A stretch of 64,000 bases of DNA from Galbula dea (Eukaryota > Chordata > Aves > Piciformes > Galbulidae): assembly GCA_013399015.1 (NCBI GenBank), contig VWZX01002286.1, positions 1,338,320 to 1,402,319 on the forward strand. Direction: 5' to 3'. This document shows positions 12,401 through 27,400 of this stretch, one piece after another. Position 1 is the stretch's first letter. Each line of letters opens with the position of its first letter. Under the pieces are notes generated by a model. That model saw nothing but the letters and a program-made list of their open reading frames with translations, was not told the DNA's origin and made no database searches. The translations under genes and the position numbers were made by a program.

Positions 12401-15400
12401 TTACCTAAAACATTAAATTTTCAAAACATTAATTTTTAAAGAAGTTTTTGTTTTCCTTTTCTGTCCCAGAACCCTAATTTGATTTTTAAATTCTAAGGTA
12501 TTGCCTTCTTTTTGTCCTCTTTTTCAGAGGAAGTATTTTTAACTGAAAAAGACACTAAAATATGTTATACTAAATTTGTTCTTTTTTTAATTTCAGTTAT
12601 GAGTGAAAATTTGGAAAACAGGTTTCACTTAGGTCTTTTGAATTTTTTAAACATTTTTTTTTAAGGTGTTATTTTCAAGTTGCCAATGTTTAATGAGTAA
12701 ATGCACATCTTCTACAGGATATCTTCTTGGTGGGCATGTAGTACGTTTTTTCCATGGCCATGATGAGTGTTTAACAATTCCATCTACAGATCAGAATGAT
12801 TCACAGCCCAAGTAAGTGGTGGTGCATTTTGACACATTTCCTTCTCTCAGAAAAGAAATACATTGTTGATTGCCAATTAAATTAGAGGTTAGATAGGTTA
12901 AGCGCTCCTTACAGCAATCTTTAATTGAGGAGTGACATTGTTACAAAAGGTTGAAACCTACTAGCAGAAAATCAGTCATGAGTTTTTTTATTGCTAAAAT
13001 TCAAGTAGTTAATTTCCAATAAGGTTTCAGCCTGTTGTGTTGTATTTAATATGTACTACTATAAGCAGAGGTAAGCAAGAATTAACAGAGAAGTTGGTAA
13101 TTAAAAAAAAGCCTTAAAAAAAAAAAATCTCTGAAAGTTCATCCTCTACAATAACTTTCATACTTTAGATATGATGCAAGATCTTGTTGTCTTAAATTTA
13201 ATACATTAAGACAAATCATATTAGCTAGACTGAATCACTTCTTTATTAAACTTAAATCTACAGTTCTATATCATAGTGATTTATTAATTGAATATAATTT
13301 TGTATTTTGTTGATTAAAGATAAAGCACAGTAAGATAATTTTGATACAGAAAGCCCAGCATTAAAAATCTTATTCAGCAAAAGATCTCTATACCAATTGT
13401 GGCAAATGAGCTATAGTTTTGGTAATGTGATACCAGAAGTAACATTCAGTTATGTAAACTAAAATTTTTCTGCTTTACTCTTTATTTTTACATTTCTGCA
13501 GAGTAAAAATGCCTCCAAAGAAAAAATAAAATCCAAACTGTATGTCAGAAAGCTACTCTTGGTGATGCTTTTGCTGTTAGCTTCATATACATATGGGGAG
13601 AAAAAAAAAGAAAAAAGAAGTTTTCTTGGAGTGTGAAAATGTGCACACCTAGTATAAAAATACCAGCAGAAGTATTAGGATCTAGATACATTTTGTGGAA
13701 AAAAATGTTGTTTGAACTGTATGAATTACTTATTTTTAAGAATGATTAACTAATGGAAAGTTTCTCAGTGATTTTGAAGGCAATGTATTTTATCAGCTCC
13801 TGAGAGAAAACAGCTTAACAGAAATAGTGTAACTTGCCTGTGAAATTTGAAGTGCATATTGGCCACTCACTGATGAATAAGACACTTCTGTCCATTCAAC
13901 TCTGTTTAGCTAGGGAGAAGCAGCAAGTCCTATACGGTTTAGAGAAGTAAGTTGTAAATATTGTGTAGCACATATAAACACAAGATGATCTTTCAAATCT
14001 TTCTTCTATAGGAAAGTACTTTATGAAACTGGAGGAGCTTGTGTTCGAGCAAGGTCTTTGTGGAGAGTAGAACCCCTTCGAATAAGGTATTAATAGTTAG
14101 TTTTTGGACTTCTTTGTTAGCAACTCTTGTTATGTTAAAGACCATTTAATTATTATAGACCCTTGAGGCAGAATATGAATAATGTATTTCTCCTGTTATA
14201 TGATATGTGTTAGTATGTTCATTGTCAATTTTAAAAAGTAGTCTACCATGCTATAATCATACAGCAAATATCAGTATTGTAAGACTTCTTTCCATTTGTT
14301 TGGGGGTTTTTTGTATTTTGTGTGTCCCATATCAAAGGCATATGAGATATATCTGCTTGAGACATTGCTTCTGTCCAAAAGTAAAATGCTTTCCTCGTTT
14401 TCTCTTTGAATTTTAGAAGCATGGGTGGAAATCAGAACAGTAATATCCCTCATGGGTAACTTTTTTCTTTGTTAGACTTGAACTCCCTCCAGGTGACTAG
14501 TTACCTGTTTGCTTGCTGCAAGTGAAATTTCAATATATACCATAAGTTTATACGTGTTTTAACTTTGGCTTTCTGAACTGTATGTTTGTTTTATTCTTGA
14601 TGTGTTTGTGATTGCAAATGAAATACCCTCATAACTAACAGAGATGTAAGATAATTCTTCGGAATGCTGAGTTCTCACTTAGGTTTAATTTGTTTGTTTA
14701 GGTGGTTAACTGAAATACAGTAATTTGTTCACACTCCAGTATTTTTCAGAAAAGTGGGATATTTTATGGACACTGTATTTAACACTGTAATAAAACAGAG
14801 AAAGGGTATAGAAACAAGAAAACTAAAGCTATACTCCTTTCCAGGATTCCCTTTGCAAATGTAATAAGTTTTGAATCTGTTTTAATGCAAACATGGAAAT
14901 CAAAAGCAAAAAATATATATATACATTTTCTGAATGTCCTTTTAAGCCCAGTATAGAAATAATAGTTTTGCTTGCTTCATAAATTATTTTTTGATGTCTC
15001 ATATGTTTAGCTGGAGTGGAAGTAATATCAGATGGGGAGAGCCTTTCCGTCTTCGACATATTACAACAGGAAGATACTTGGCTTTGAGTGAAGATGAAGG
15101 ACTTGCAATGCTAGACAGAGAGAAATCAGACACAACATCTACTGCCTTTTGTTTTAGAGCATCAAAGGTAAATAACCTCAAAACAAATTTTTTCTTAAAT
15201 GTGGAGTACCTACATCTGAGTTAAACAAATTTATAAATTATTTGTAATTTCTAAATTGAAGAAATTGAGAGAGATTATGCATTTAAATACAAAGGTTTAG
15301 TTGGACAGAATCTTCTTAGAATGATATTAATTTTGGCTCAATGTTATAATTTAATAAAACTGAATTCAGTTCAGTGGGGCAAAATTCTGCCCTTCCTGTT

Positions 15401-18400
15401 TTTCTGTGCAGCATAATAGGTGAGTGGAAGGGAAAAAGTGATTTCTAAACCCATATGCTTTCAAACTGTGCTCTTTAGTGAGCTGCTAATTGCTTGTTTC
15501 TAGTCTTTTCATCATTTCCAGCTGAGAAAAACAGTACAAGTGAAAGAGAATGGAGAATGATTATGGAGGTAGGAGAAATTAATAACTTTTTCTCCAGAAA
15601 CTAAAAGGTTTTTACATGAAACATAAGTTTTTATGTGCTTTCATCATATGACTTATAAATAGTTGCCATAGCTGAGAAGTTAAATGTTCCATGTAATTCT
15701 GGATGCTGTATGGTTCCCTGATGGGTGGTGAAAAAGAATTTTTAAAGTTATATATATAATAGAAAAAACCCTAGCATTAAAGGCCTTGACCAATAGTAGA
15801 GGTTAGTATAATAAAGCAAATGTTTCTTTTTAGCATTTTAAAATAGAAATATTTATTAATGTGACTGCATAGGATAAGCCAAGAACCTCTATTTTAACCA
15901 AACACAATAATTGGAAAATTATCAGGAAATTTTTTTGCCTTGTTAGATGCCCACCAAATATTTTGGGGTTTTTTTCATCAGTGCAAAGGCTATGCAGTGC
16001 AGATTGTATGGTATAATGCATAGGGGCATGCACTTCAGCTGTCATTTTTAGCCCTTTTTGGCAAATCACAGCACTCTGGTAAGGATGGTGGGTATGCCAG
16101 AAATGCTGCAGTTACTGGTTTAACATTGCGTTCAAAATGTACTCACTGACTATGACATGGCTGTCATGCAGTTTCTTGGCATTTTAATCTATGCATATAA
16201 ATGTCTAAATATTAAGTATATAATTTTTGTTTATGTATGCATACTCAAAAATAAAAAATCTGTTATATTGAATAAACATACCCTGTTTTCTTACTCTTTG
16301 TTGAGGTGTGCCTCAAAAGCACATTAGTGAAATTTGTTGCAATCCTCAAAATGAATAAGAAAGTACAGCAGTAATTAATCATGCAGAGTTAATAATGACT
16401 ATGTAATGCATTCATCCCTTCTACTGTTTGTACATAATGTGGTAGTTAATGTAGATTTTTATATGAAAAACAAGGTCAATCTCTTGTAATCCTAGGATTT
16501 GTACTGTCTAATATAGAGAGAATATTTTTCTCTCACAATATGTTATAGTTTTTGTCTCACAATAGGTAGTAAATTTGCTTTTGCCTGTTCCAAGAATAAG
16601 AATAGTTGTTTATTGTCTGGGCAGATGAGAGCTGCACTGGCCCATTGTTAGAGACATTAGTGTTTCCACAGGTGAGGGGACCCAGCAGTAATAATTCTTC
16701 CTGTAGAAAGAAAGGTGAGGTGTTGGAAACAAATAAAATCCAAAGAGTGCTCTAGACTGAGAAGGAAAGGACTTAAAGCCAGATCCTGACTGCATACAGA
16801 TTGAAAAAAAAAAAACAAAAGTAGAACTGCTAAACTAGAGCTATGCAAACGCGGTGATCTTAATTTCTGCGTACGCATATTTGTAAACCTTTGTTTTCTC
16901 TTGTTAATTTTCTTGAAAAAATATTTTAACTTACCTAGACCTTTAATTTGGCATGAATTAAGGGAAATTTCAAGATAGTTGTCTATCCAGACAGCTTCCT
17001 ACCCAGCTGTGTACACACCCTTGAAATAGAGTCCTGGAATACCTGGCTGTTTACAGTACTCCTGTTCTTTAGAATCTTAGAATTTTTCTGATTGGAAAAG
17101 ACCTTGGGAAGTCATCTAGTCCAGCCTTTTGCTTCAGGTGGGTTCAACACTGAATTCAGACCAGATGACTCAGAATATTTTGCTGTGAAATATCCAAAAG
17201 GAAATTAAAACATTTTTCCGTTGAGAGGTTCTTTCCAGTTTACATAGAATCACAGAATATCCTGAGCTGGAAGGGACACAACAAGGATCACCGGGTCCAG
17301 CTCCTATTTAGGCACAGGGCAACCCCAAGGTCACACCATGTTCCTAAGTGCAATGTCCAATTGCTTCTTAAAATTCCATGAGAGCTGGGGCCATGACAGC
17401 CTCCCTGGGAAGCCTGTTCCAATGCTCCACCTCTCTCTGGGTAAAGAAGCTCTTTCTAACATTCAACCTGAATTTCCCCTGGCACAGCTTCATGCAGTTC
17501 CCCCAGGTCCTGTTGCTGGTCACCAGAGAGAAGAGGTCAGCACCCACCCCTCCCTCTCTGATAAGGAAGTTATAAACAGCTATGAGGTCTCCCTTCAGCC
17601 TCCTCTTTTCCAGGCTGAACAGACCAAGTGATTTCAGCCTTTCCACATAGGTCTTCCCCTCCATGCCCTTCACCATCTTTGTGGCCCTTCTCTAGACGCT
17701 CACCAACAACTTCATATCTCTTTTGTATTGTGGTGCCTAAAACTGCTCACACTACTCCAGGTGAAGCTGCACCAGAGCCAAGTAAAGTGGGACTAGCACC
17801 TCTCTCGATCAGTTAGCAATGGAGTGCTTGATGCACCCCAGAACCCTTATGGCCCTTTTGGCTGCCAGTGCACACTGCTGACTCATATTTGACTTGTTGT
17901 CAGTCAAAACACCCAGATCCCTCTCTGCAGTGCTGCTTTCCAGCCACACATTCCCCAGCTGGTACATTGTTTTCGGATTGCTCCTACCCAAGTGCAGAAC
18001 CCAGCACTTGCTCTTATTAAACCTCATATGATTTGTGACTGCCCAGTCCTCTAATCTATTCAGATCCCTTGGAAGTGCCTTTCTGCCTTCATTAGAGTCA
18101 ACAGCACCCCCCAGCTTAGTATCATCCACAAACTTACTTATTAGGCATTCAAGTCCTATATCCAAGTCATTTATTAAACAGAACTGGCCCTAAGATGGAT
18201 TGCTGTGAGCCCCACTTGTCACCTGTCACCAGCCCAATGTAGCTCCGTTTACTATAACCCTTTGAGCTCGACCCCTTAGCCAGTTGTGTACCCACCTCGT
18301 GATGTTCTTATCAAGCTGTATAATCAACAATTTGTTCAGTAGGATGCTGTGGGAGACAGTATCAAAAGCCTTACTGAAGTCCACAGAGATGACATCAACT

Positions 18401-21400
18401 GGTCTCCCTTGGTCCACTACATAGGTAATCTTGTAATAAATGGAAATCAAGTTTGTTAAGCATGACTTCCCTTTCATAAACCCATGCTGGCTATGACCAA
18501 TGACAACTTTGTCTGTCAGATGCTTATCCATAGCTCCCAGAATAATCTTCTCCATAATTTTACCAGGCACAAAAGTGAGACTGACAGGCCTGTAGTTACC
18601 AGAGTCACTTCTGTTGCCCTTCTTGAAAATTGGAACGTTTCCCTGTTTCCAGTCCCAGTTGGGACCTCCCCAGACTCCCAAGAGCATTGAAAAATCATTG
18701 AGAGAGGACTTGTTCTGACATCTGCCAGCTCTTTAAGAACCCTTGGGTGGACCCCATCAGGCACAATAGACTTATAGGGGTCTAGTTGGAGGAGCAAGTC
18801 CCGCACTAGTTCAGGGTCAAATAGAGCATTAACAGACTCCCTACCATTGGCCACTGGCTCATGGCACAGGGTGCTCCCGATGCCATCCTCTGTGTTAAAG
18901 ACAGAGGCAAAGTAAGCAATAAATGTCTGTGCTTTGTCAAGCACAGACACCTCTACTTGCGAGGTGACCATCCCCATTTAGTAATGGGCCAATGTAATTT
19001 TTGGTCTTCCTCTTACTATTAAAATATTTTAAAAAGTTCTTTTTCCTATCTTCCACTGTACTGGCCAGCTCCAACTCTAATTGGGCCTTAGCTGCACGGA
19101 TTTTCTCTCTAGAGTGGCAAACAGCTTCTCTGTAGACCTCCCACATTACCAGGCTATGTTTCCACTGGCCATATACATGTCTTTTTTGCCTAATCTCCAG
19201 AAGAAGCTCCTTACTCAGCCAAGGTGGACTTCCGCCTCACCTGCTTGACTACTGACATTTAGGGATGGCCTCCTCCTGTGCTCCCAGGAGATGGTACTTA
19301 AAAACTGACCAGCTCTGATGGACCCCAGCAGCTTCGAAAGTTTTTTCACAGGGGACCACACTAAGGAGTTCTTTGAGCTGCCCAAAGTCAGCTCTCCTCA
19401 GATCCGGAGTAGAAGTTTTGCTGGCAGTTTTCCTCCTGTCTCTAGAGATTTTAAGCTCAATTGCTTTGTGGTTGCTGTGGCCAAGGCGGCCACCTCTGAC
19501 CACATCACTCACAAGACCCTCTCTGTTGACAAGTAACAAATCAAGGAGGGCTCCTTTCCTTGTCGGTTGTAAGAGAAAGCTATCATCTAGGTGTTTTAGA
19601 AAACGTCTGGACCTATTCATGCCAGCAGTGTGATATTCCCAGTTAACATCTGGCAAGTTGAAGTCCCCCATAAGGACAAGGGCAGATGACTTACAAGCAT
19701 CCCTTAGCTCCTCAAAGGGTTTAGAAGCCAGAAATTTTTTTTTGGTGTGTGGAAAAAGATTATCTTTGCCAGTGGGCAGAGCTACATGGAGTATATTAAA
19801 TCCCAAAGGCTTCCTAGGAGCCTATAACACATGACTTAGTCTTATTTTTCCAACAGTTGTTACAGAGACCCTCTAGCTGAAAAAGCACTCCTTCATCCTC
19901 CATACCTTTACATACTATTTCATGAGTCTTGTGTGTTCCCTGCTTTTGCAACCCGTGATTACATTCATAATGTATTTACTTTCACAGGTTTGTTTTCTTT
20001 TGCTGGATAATCCTGGAAATTAAAATATTTTAAATTATAAATTTCAAAATAATCTTCCTTAATATGTCTTTACATAAATAAGAATAGAAGGCTTGAAAGT
20101 GAAAGAATATGCTAAAGAATATTATGGTGCTGATTTCAGTGAAAATGGCATATGTAATTCTGTCTTTTTTACTGCAGATTACTGCAAAGTAAGCTTACAA
20201 GCATCAGAAATTGATGGATTGATGGAACATTCCCCTCCCCCCCATTATGTCTTCTCTTGGTTTTAATATGGAGCTTACTTTTGGCAAAGTTTAAAAATGT
20301 CAGCCAACATATCTTAAGACTACCGCTCTGTAATGCCCTGTGACCACAGAGACACCAGTTTCCCTGCAGCAGATGGAATCCTGTTTTGAAATGGGATGTT
20401 CTCATTCCAGCACAGTACTTGGCTCAGACTGCTCTGCTGAGCAGAACCTTGATTCTGCTTATAAGTTTATTTGAAAATAAACACAGTGAAGAACAAGAGC
20501 ATATTTAAAAATATTTGTTTAGTAAAAAATAACTGTAGTCCACAATTATTTTTTTGAGATTCCATATTTTATTTTCATGTCGTATACAATTGACAATGAA
20601 TAAATTATTGGTGTAGCTCGAGTAAGTAACATTCTAACACATTCAAAAGTCACAGATGACTCATGCTGAAGGATTTGATATCATTTTAATATTGCTGCCA
20701 GCACATAGCTATCTTAAGGGAACACCATGGCATTGGGATGTCGTAATAGTTTAGTAGTAATCATAAAGTTTAATTCAGTTTTGGAATAAGATATTAGGTA
20801 TTAGAGTTTTTTACCTACAATTGTTTCTAAAAGCTCAAGTATTTATTTGTCCGTTCATATTTTTCAGTTGTCATTCCCTAGTAAGGACTGCACTTCAAAC
20901 ACAGTATTAAGCTATTTTTTCTACTTATTTTATATGGGAGGGGAAAGTAGATGATCACCTTCTTGTTTTTCTTGTATCAGTCCTCTGCTCTTATTTTTGG
21001 AGATCTTTTATCTTTTTGGTAAATTGGGATAGCCTATGAAGTAATTCTAATGCAATAACAATGTGCAACACCAATGGAACCAATTTTAATTAGCTCACGT
21101 ATTTTAGATTTACTAAGAGCTCAGCAATCAGTTTGCCTTACTATATTTAGGAGTATGTAAACAAGCCCCTAAGATATTGAGAGCTTTTTCTCTACTGTGT
21201 ATTGTACAAGAAGACTGTTGAAAAATGGCTATAAAGACAGGTTTATTTTTCCTTTTCACGCAGATGTTTCTTAGCTTCCTTCTACATGTAGAAATCTGAT
21301 TCTATGAATTCTCTCATTTTTTTAAATCTTGCCACCCTTCTGTTATAACTATGTTGTGAATATTGCATCTTTGACAGCTTTGCCCTCAAGTTTCTTTGTT

Positions 21401-24400
21401 CATTCCTTCCTTCATTTTTTTTTTTACTGTTATTTTCCTTTTGCCATCTTCCAGACCCATGACATGATTTGCTTTTTTCAACTTGATTCATTAGTGACCT
21501 GAGGGGGTTAAACAAAGAATAGACTGTGAAGAGGGAGGGCTTTGAAGGACAAAGTATTTGGATATTTTGCTGCTAACATATGTAAGAATATCTAGATAAG
21601 AGATTATTGTTTTTTCCCTCTTCTCCACCATAATATTTCTCTGACTGTACTTCTCAGCTGCTAGAAAATACGCCCTCTCTTTGTGCAATGCTATCAAATG
21701 ACTTGACTGAAATCTTAGAGAAACTGGACAGAGACAAACAGCAAAACATCCTGAAGAGAAATTTATGATGTATTTCTTAGTGAAAACAGCCTGCAGGGCC
21801 CCCAAATCATTCTAAAGCTTTACTTCTGAAACTTGAAAAATAGTGGGTTTCCTTTTTGTTTAGTATTGTCAAAAAGGATCAGTATTGCTGACTTTTCAAA
21901 AAACAATGTTAATTATGATCACTTGCTACCAGATGATGTCTTTCATTTAAATTTTTATTGATTCTTGACACAGATGTAATATTTAAGAAAAATGTTTTAA
22001 TCTTCAGAGTACTATGTTAAGTCAAATAATTAATTGCTGACAGTTAATGAATTTCTGTTATTTATTGCATTTTTCATTTAATGGCCTCTCTGTAAATGTG
22101 TATTGAGAGAGTTCATCTTCATCTTTGTGTGATAGTGCAGTCTGCATAAATGTGATGTGATTTCCCCACAGTCTTGATATCGTAATGATAGCCCCAAGGA
22201 ATGTCTTGTAATTTCATTCTACTCATCCTGGCATTATAATACTATCTATTTCAGCTAAATTTATTGTTGACATGGACAGCTAAATTCCATATAAATGCAG
22301 GTAGATTACCATAGTTAAAATAGAGCTTTTTTTTACTCCACAGATGTAGAACATTCAGTAAACTGCAATGAAATAGGAAAACATGTAATGCATAGAATAA
22401 TTTAAGCTGTTTATAAAACTATAACATTTTGTTTTCTTAGCAACAAGTGGGCAACCACCTACAGTTCATGTTATGTCCATCAGCATTTGAAATCTTGGGA
22501 AACTGATGTAATGTAGTTAACAATATTTACTTTTTTTGTTTTAGTCATGCATATGCATCCATAACATGCTGTTACAGAATTTCTTGCATAATTCTCTTCT
22601 TATTCTTAAATTCAGTTTTGAAAGAAAAATATACTTGTTTTTCTGCTGGAGACCTAAGATCCTCTGGCTGTGAAGGCATCACAAAGGGATTAAGATAAAG
22701 ATAGGGCTTAAAAATTGTATTGGGTTCAAATGAACGTTGAGCAATATCTTTAAAAGAGATTTGAAAGAATCCAGTTCCTCTTACTAAGAGGATAAATGGA
22801 AAAACAGAATAAATGTAAAAAGAAGTAATGTAAAAAAAGTAAAAGTAAAAAGTAAAAGTAAACATAAAAGCCAAAGTGTATTTATTTTTAAAAGAAATAT
22901 TTTCTTCTTTGCAATACAGAGGCATTATTCCAAGTGGTTTTGTCTGCATATACTATTTTTAAGTGAAAAATTCTTTAGCAAAAAAAAATTTTAACTAAAC
23001 TCCATAGTATGTTTCTGACAATTTTTTTCATATTAAAGACAAATATTGAAAATTTTAGTAATGTAGAGCTCTACAGATTCCACTAAACTGAAACATTAAG
23101 TGCATCAGTAACTCAATTTTTGATTAGGTTATATTGAATATTAAAACAATTTTTATAGATATAGATTTACATAGTAATGGATTTTACTTGATTTTTCTTG
23201 CTTCATTGAAAATGATGGTTTGGAAATGAAATTACTTTTGATGAGAATCTGACTCATTGGTTCAATTAAAAACTGAAATTACATCAAATTAAACTTACCT
23301 GTACCTTAATGTAGATAGCATAAATATTACTGTGCTAAAACATCTTTCACTATAGAATTCAATGTTTTATCCTGTTCCTGTACAAAAATTAAATGTCAGC
23401 TTTTATTTTATCTTAGGAGCTGAAAGAAAAGCAGGATTCTAGTCTTAAACGTGACATGGATGGAATGGGAGTCCCAGAAATAAAGTATGGTGATTCTGTC
23501 TGTTTCGTTCAGCATGTGGCCAGTGCCTTATGGTTGACTTACAAAGCACAAGACGCTAAATCAGCACGTTTAGGTCCCTTGAAAAGAAAGGTAATGTTTG
23601 AGGGGGGTTTTAATTACTTTTTAAATGAGTTTTGTTTGAATAATAGTTCTGGTCTGTCCTGTTTCTTGCCATTCTACCAATGTGGCAATTGTGAGAATAG
23701 TTTTGTGCTGTTTTCAATAAAACAGTGTGAATGTTTCATTTTGAAAATGAAAACAATGGTGAATAATAACATAACTATATAACTGAAGAATAACTTTGCC
23801 AGTAAAAACTGCATTTAGCTATTTTTCTTCCTAGAAGAGATGATTAATTTGGGCTCAGTTTTTATTTTTGACACTTCAGTAAAATATGGAAATTCCTGAT
23901 TTGGATGGTCAAATCTCTTTTTTTTTTTTTTACATTTAACAATTTAAGAACATAAACTTGTAAGTCATCTTACATTCACTGGTGGTTTAGAATATTTAAT
24001 TGAGTATATTGTATGAAATAGCAATTAAAATTATTAATTAACAAATGACCCTAGAAATACATAAGGTGTCTTAAGGGATATTAACAATTTCCTGCTAAAA
24101 TGCTAGATGTGATGTGGCATTGAGAAGGTCTTTCAGCCTTTTGTTTATAATGGGCTACATGTATACTCTTAAGTAGGGGTATGTGACTTTTTATGTCTTC
24201 AAACTTAGTTTACATTTTATTCAGATTTATGATTTTTAATTACTAGCTTTGCATAGCTGCATTACCAAAGGATTCTTTGATTCCGTATAATAGATTTTTA
24301 CAATTTGAAACTGTTATTAGAACATTAAAAGTTTATTAATGATCAGAAGTTGGAATTATTCTTTAATTACTTTTATGTATGTGCATTCACAAGAGGATAT

Positions 24401-27400
24401 GCATACACAAGCACTGTAATGCTAAAAGAGGTCCTCAGCACACCGCTGGCAGAGTCTCATTTATTTACGCAGCACAAATGGTGATAAACAGGCATCAAGT
24501 GCCCACCCCTTCACTGCTTCCTTTCCCAAGCCAGTATTGGCTATGGGTTTCAGTTTCCTTAGAGGGTCCAATTTCAATACTTGAAAAGGCAACATACGAA
24601 TTCTTCCTCTATACTCAGTGAAAAATTTTGCAATAGCTTCCTGTGGAATTCAGTATTTTTTTTTCTCCCAGTTTTCTGCTCAACAGCAAGGGACTAAAAG
24701 AACCTTCTTCAAAGCTTGTCACTTTTATCTCCTTTCAAAGTGTTTCACTCGTGTTCAAAGACTCAAAATCTTTGGTTGCCCTCTCACCTGGAGTATTGTA
24801 TCCTATTAAGTGCCTTCAAACCCAAGGAAAACCCTGCTTCCTATAATTGTTATTCTTGTAGAGGCGAGCAGTTTTTCATCCAGTACAAAATATTGTACTA
24901 GACTATAATTTTGTAAGCAATTTTAGATACATATATCCCTTTAAATTTCATATAAGATTAATTTTTCCACAAAATATTTTAAAGCACAAAGGTTAAATAA
25001 TTATTTGTGATAACCCCTTATTTTTTCAATAGGTTATATTACACAGAGAAGGCCACATGGATGATGGTCTAACCTTGCAAAGATGTCAGCGTGAAGAATC
25101 CCAGGCTGCTCGAATCATTCGCAATACTACAAGCTTATTCAGCCAGTTCATAAGGTAGTTGTTGCTGTCTTGTATGCAATCATGTTTTGCTTGGTTTTTT
25201 TTTTTAAAGTATTCTGAAATGATGGGAATTTCTCTAACAGAATCCTTATTTCCTGCTTTCAAGTATTTACATTTAGAAGCTATTAGCAATATATATTTGT
25301 AATTTTGATGAGCAATGCCATTAAATAGATAAAACAGCTTATTTAAGGTTATGTACATGAAAACTAACCTTGAAGACAGATGCAAACTAAATCGTAATCC
25401 AGATTGAAGAAATCATGCTAAATGGTCTTAGTGTAGCTCCATTAGTAACTATTTTTTACAGTAGCTAGAATTTCATGGTATTCATGAAAGGATTCTTATT
25501 TTTATGTTTTTCTTGTTAGACCAAATATTATAGATGACTCTATTTAGAATTGCCAAACTGAATGGAAGGAATATTGATGCCTAACATTGTTTAGATAAAA
25601 AAAAGTGATGGGAAACCATAGTAGTCCTAAATCCATGCAAATAAGCAATAGGAGGAATTATAAAAGATATCTGTAAATGCCTAGGAGGAGAATACCAGTT
25701 TATACAGCATTTCATCAGAGACAGTGACTATATCAGGTTTTAAGGAATAATTTAAGTTGCAAGTCTAAGACTTCAGAATAAAATCAGTAGAATTACCTTC
25801 TGAATAGTATTTATCTTTCAAGTCTTGGCTGTACTAGAGCAATGATGCCTCAGTAAGGATTATCTGAGATTGGGCTATTCCACTGTACAATAGAACTCAA
25901 AAACTAATGTTGAAACAGTAATGACTATTTCTATAGATCAAAACACCAAAACCCTTGGATACCTGGGAATTGTAAAACATTCAACATGAGTACCCTAAGA
26001 ATAGAGTCAATATGACAAAGGATATTAGAAAGTCACAGAATTAACATAATTTAATTTTTTGTTTGTTCCCCCTTCATTCTTGAGTAAATGGTTAATGACA
26101 TTTGTCTTATATTATTAAAATTGGATTATAATAGCTCTTTAACAAAGCAGCAAGACAAAGATCTGCCCTTCAGTGAAAGTGTCATGTTTCCTTCACTGTT
26201 GCTTTTGTCTGAAGATTTTTGGGGTAAAATACAATTTGGTGTCAGTGCATATTCATTAATAACTGCTGGGATGAACATATGTAAGAATACATAATGAAAT
26301 TGATAACAATATATGTAGTACTGAAGAAACTTGTGCTTGGCAGATGTTTTAATTATGATGATCAAGTTTCATCCTCGTATTACTACCTAATAGATGAAAA
26401 AAAAAACCAAACAAAACAAAACCCAAAATTAGTTTAGAATTAAGAATTTGCTTCCACAGAACATCATATGAGACTGTTTTTAAAACATTACTTCTTCAGT
26501 ATCACAAGAGTCTATACTATTTTTTGTTTCTTGTGCTGAGGATATAAAAACAGTCAACTCTGCCAGCAGTCATCTCCCCTTAGATTATACTATTAATAAT
26601 ACTGAATCAGACCCTGGAAAATTTGGTTTGTCACCCAAGACTGAGTAAATGCTTGAACAGGAAAGAAACATTTTACTGAGAATTCAGAGTCCTTGAAATG
26701 CTCTATATTTTTAAATCCCACCTGCTTTGTTTTCTATATAGAGTTAATACAGAAGACCTAATTAATGGTTAGGATTACCTGTTATTTTTGTGTTCTTTGT
26801 CTAGAAGGCTGAGGTTGTACAGGCTGCATAACTGCTACTATTTTGGTCCATGTGGACTTTATGGTTGCATCATCAATAGGGTTTAAAGTATCTAAACAAA
26901 ATCAGTTACATTAAGAAAAGGCTTGGTACATTTTTATCTCTGCTTCATCTTCTTGCTGTCTTGTATTGTTTCTTCTGCTTTTTTTTTTTTTTTTTGATTA
27001 TTCTCTTTTTACATGAGTGCAGAAAGGGAAACACAATTCCACTGTAGGAAACTCTGAGTGCTGGACACCCAAATAACAGATGTTTGAATGGTTTGCCATT
27101 CAAATAAACTGTTGCTCATATAAATATATCATATATATAACAAAATTTGCTTTAGATACTAACAGAAAATAGACTGTTCCATATTACTGTAAATTACAGA
27201 GAAAAAGAATAATGCTGCCAGTCTTTCTTGTTGTTTTCTATAGTGGAAACAACAGAACACTGTCACCTACTGCCCTGCCTATTGAGGAGATGGCTCAGAC
27301 TCTAGAAGACCTAATTACTTACTTCCAGCTTCCCGAAGAAGACCTGGAACATGAAGATAAGCAAAGCAAGCTGCGGTCACTCAAAAACAGACAAAATCTA

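Larger units (their letters stand above)
10009..12717 (+). other. RYR3: RYR3 intron 7
   Basis: 2709 bp. Contains the A/C-rich tract with a minus-strand G-quadruplex-type motif (10084-10169) and an antisense CR1 fragment (11256-11610). The rest is AT-rich with nothing recognisable. Confidence 0.8.
15168..23416 (+). other. RYR3: RYR3 intron 10 (largest intron here)
   Basis: 8249 bp. Holds two antisense CR1 fragments (17071-17172 and 17243-19812) and a short TAAAAG-type tandem array (22831-22864). The remainder, including 15.2-17.0 kb and 19.9-23.4 kb, is AT-rich with no feature I can support. Confidence 0.8.

Noticed and set aside
17338..17816. Plus-strand open frames over 60-97 codons
   Set aside because: Opposite strand of the CR1 copy at 17243-19812.
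24379..24901. Cluster of overlapping + strand open frames in intron 11
   Set aside because: No family resemblance, no splice context in frame with exons 11 and 12, and the known exons already join perfectly.
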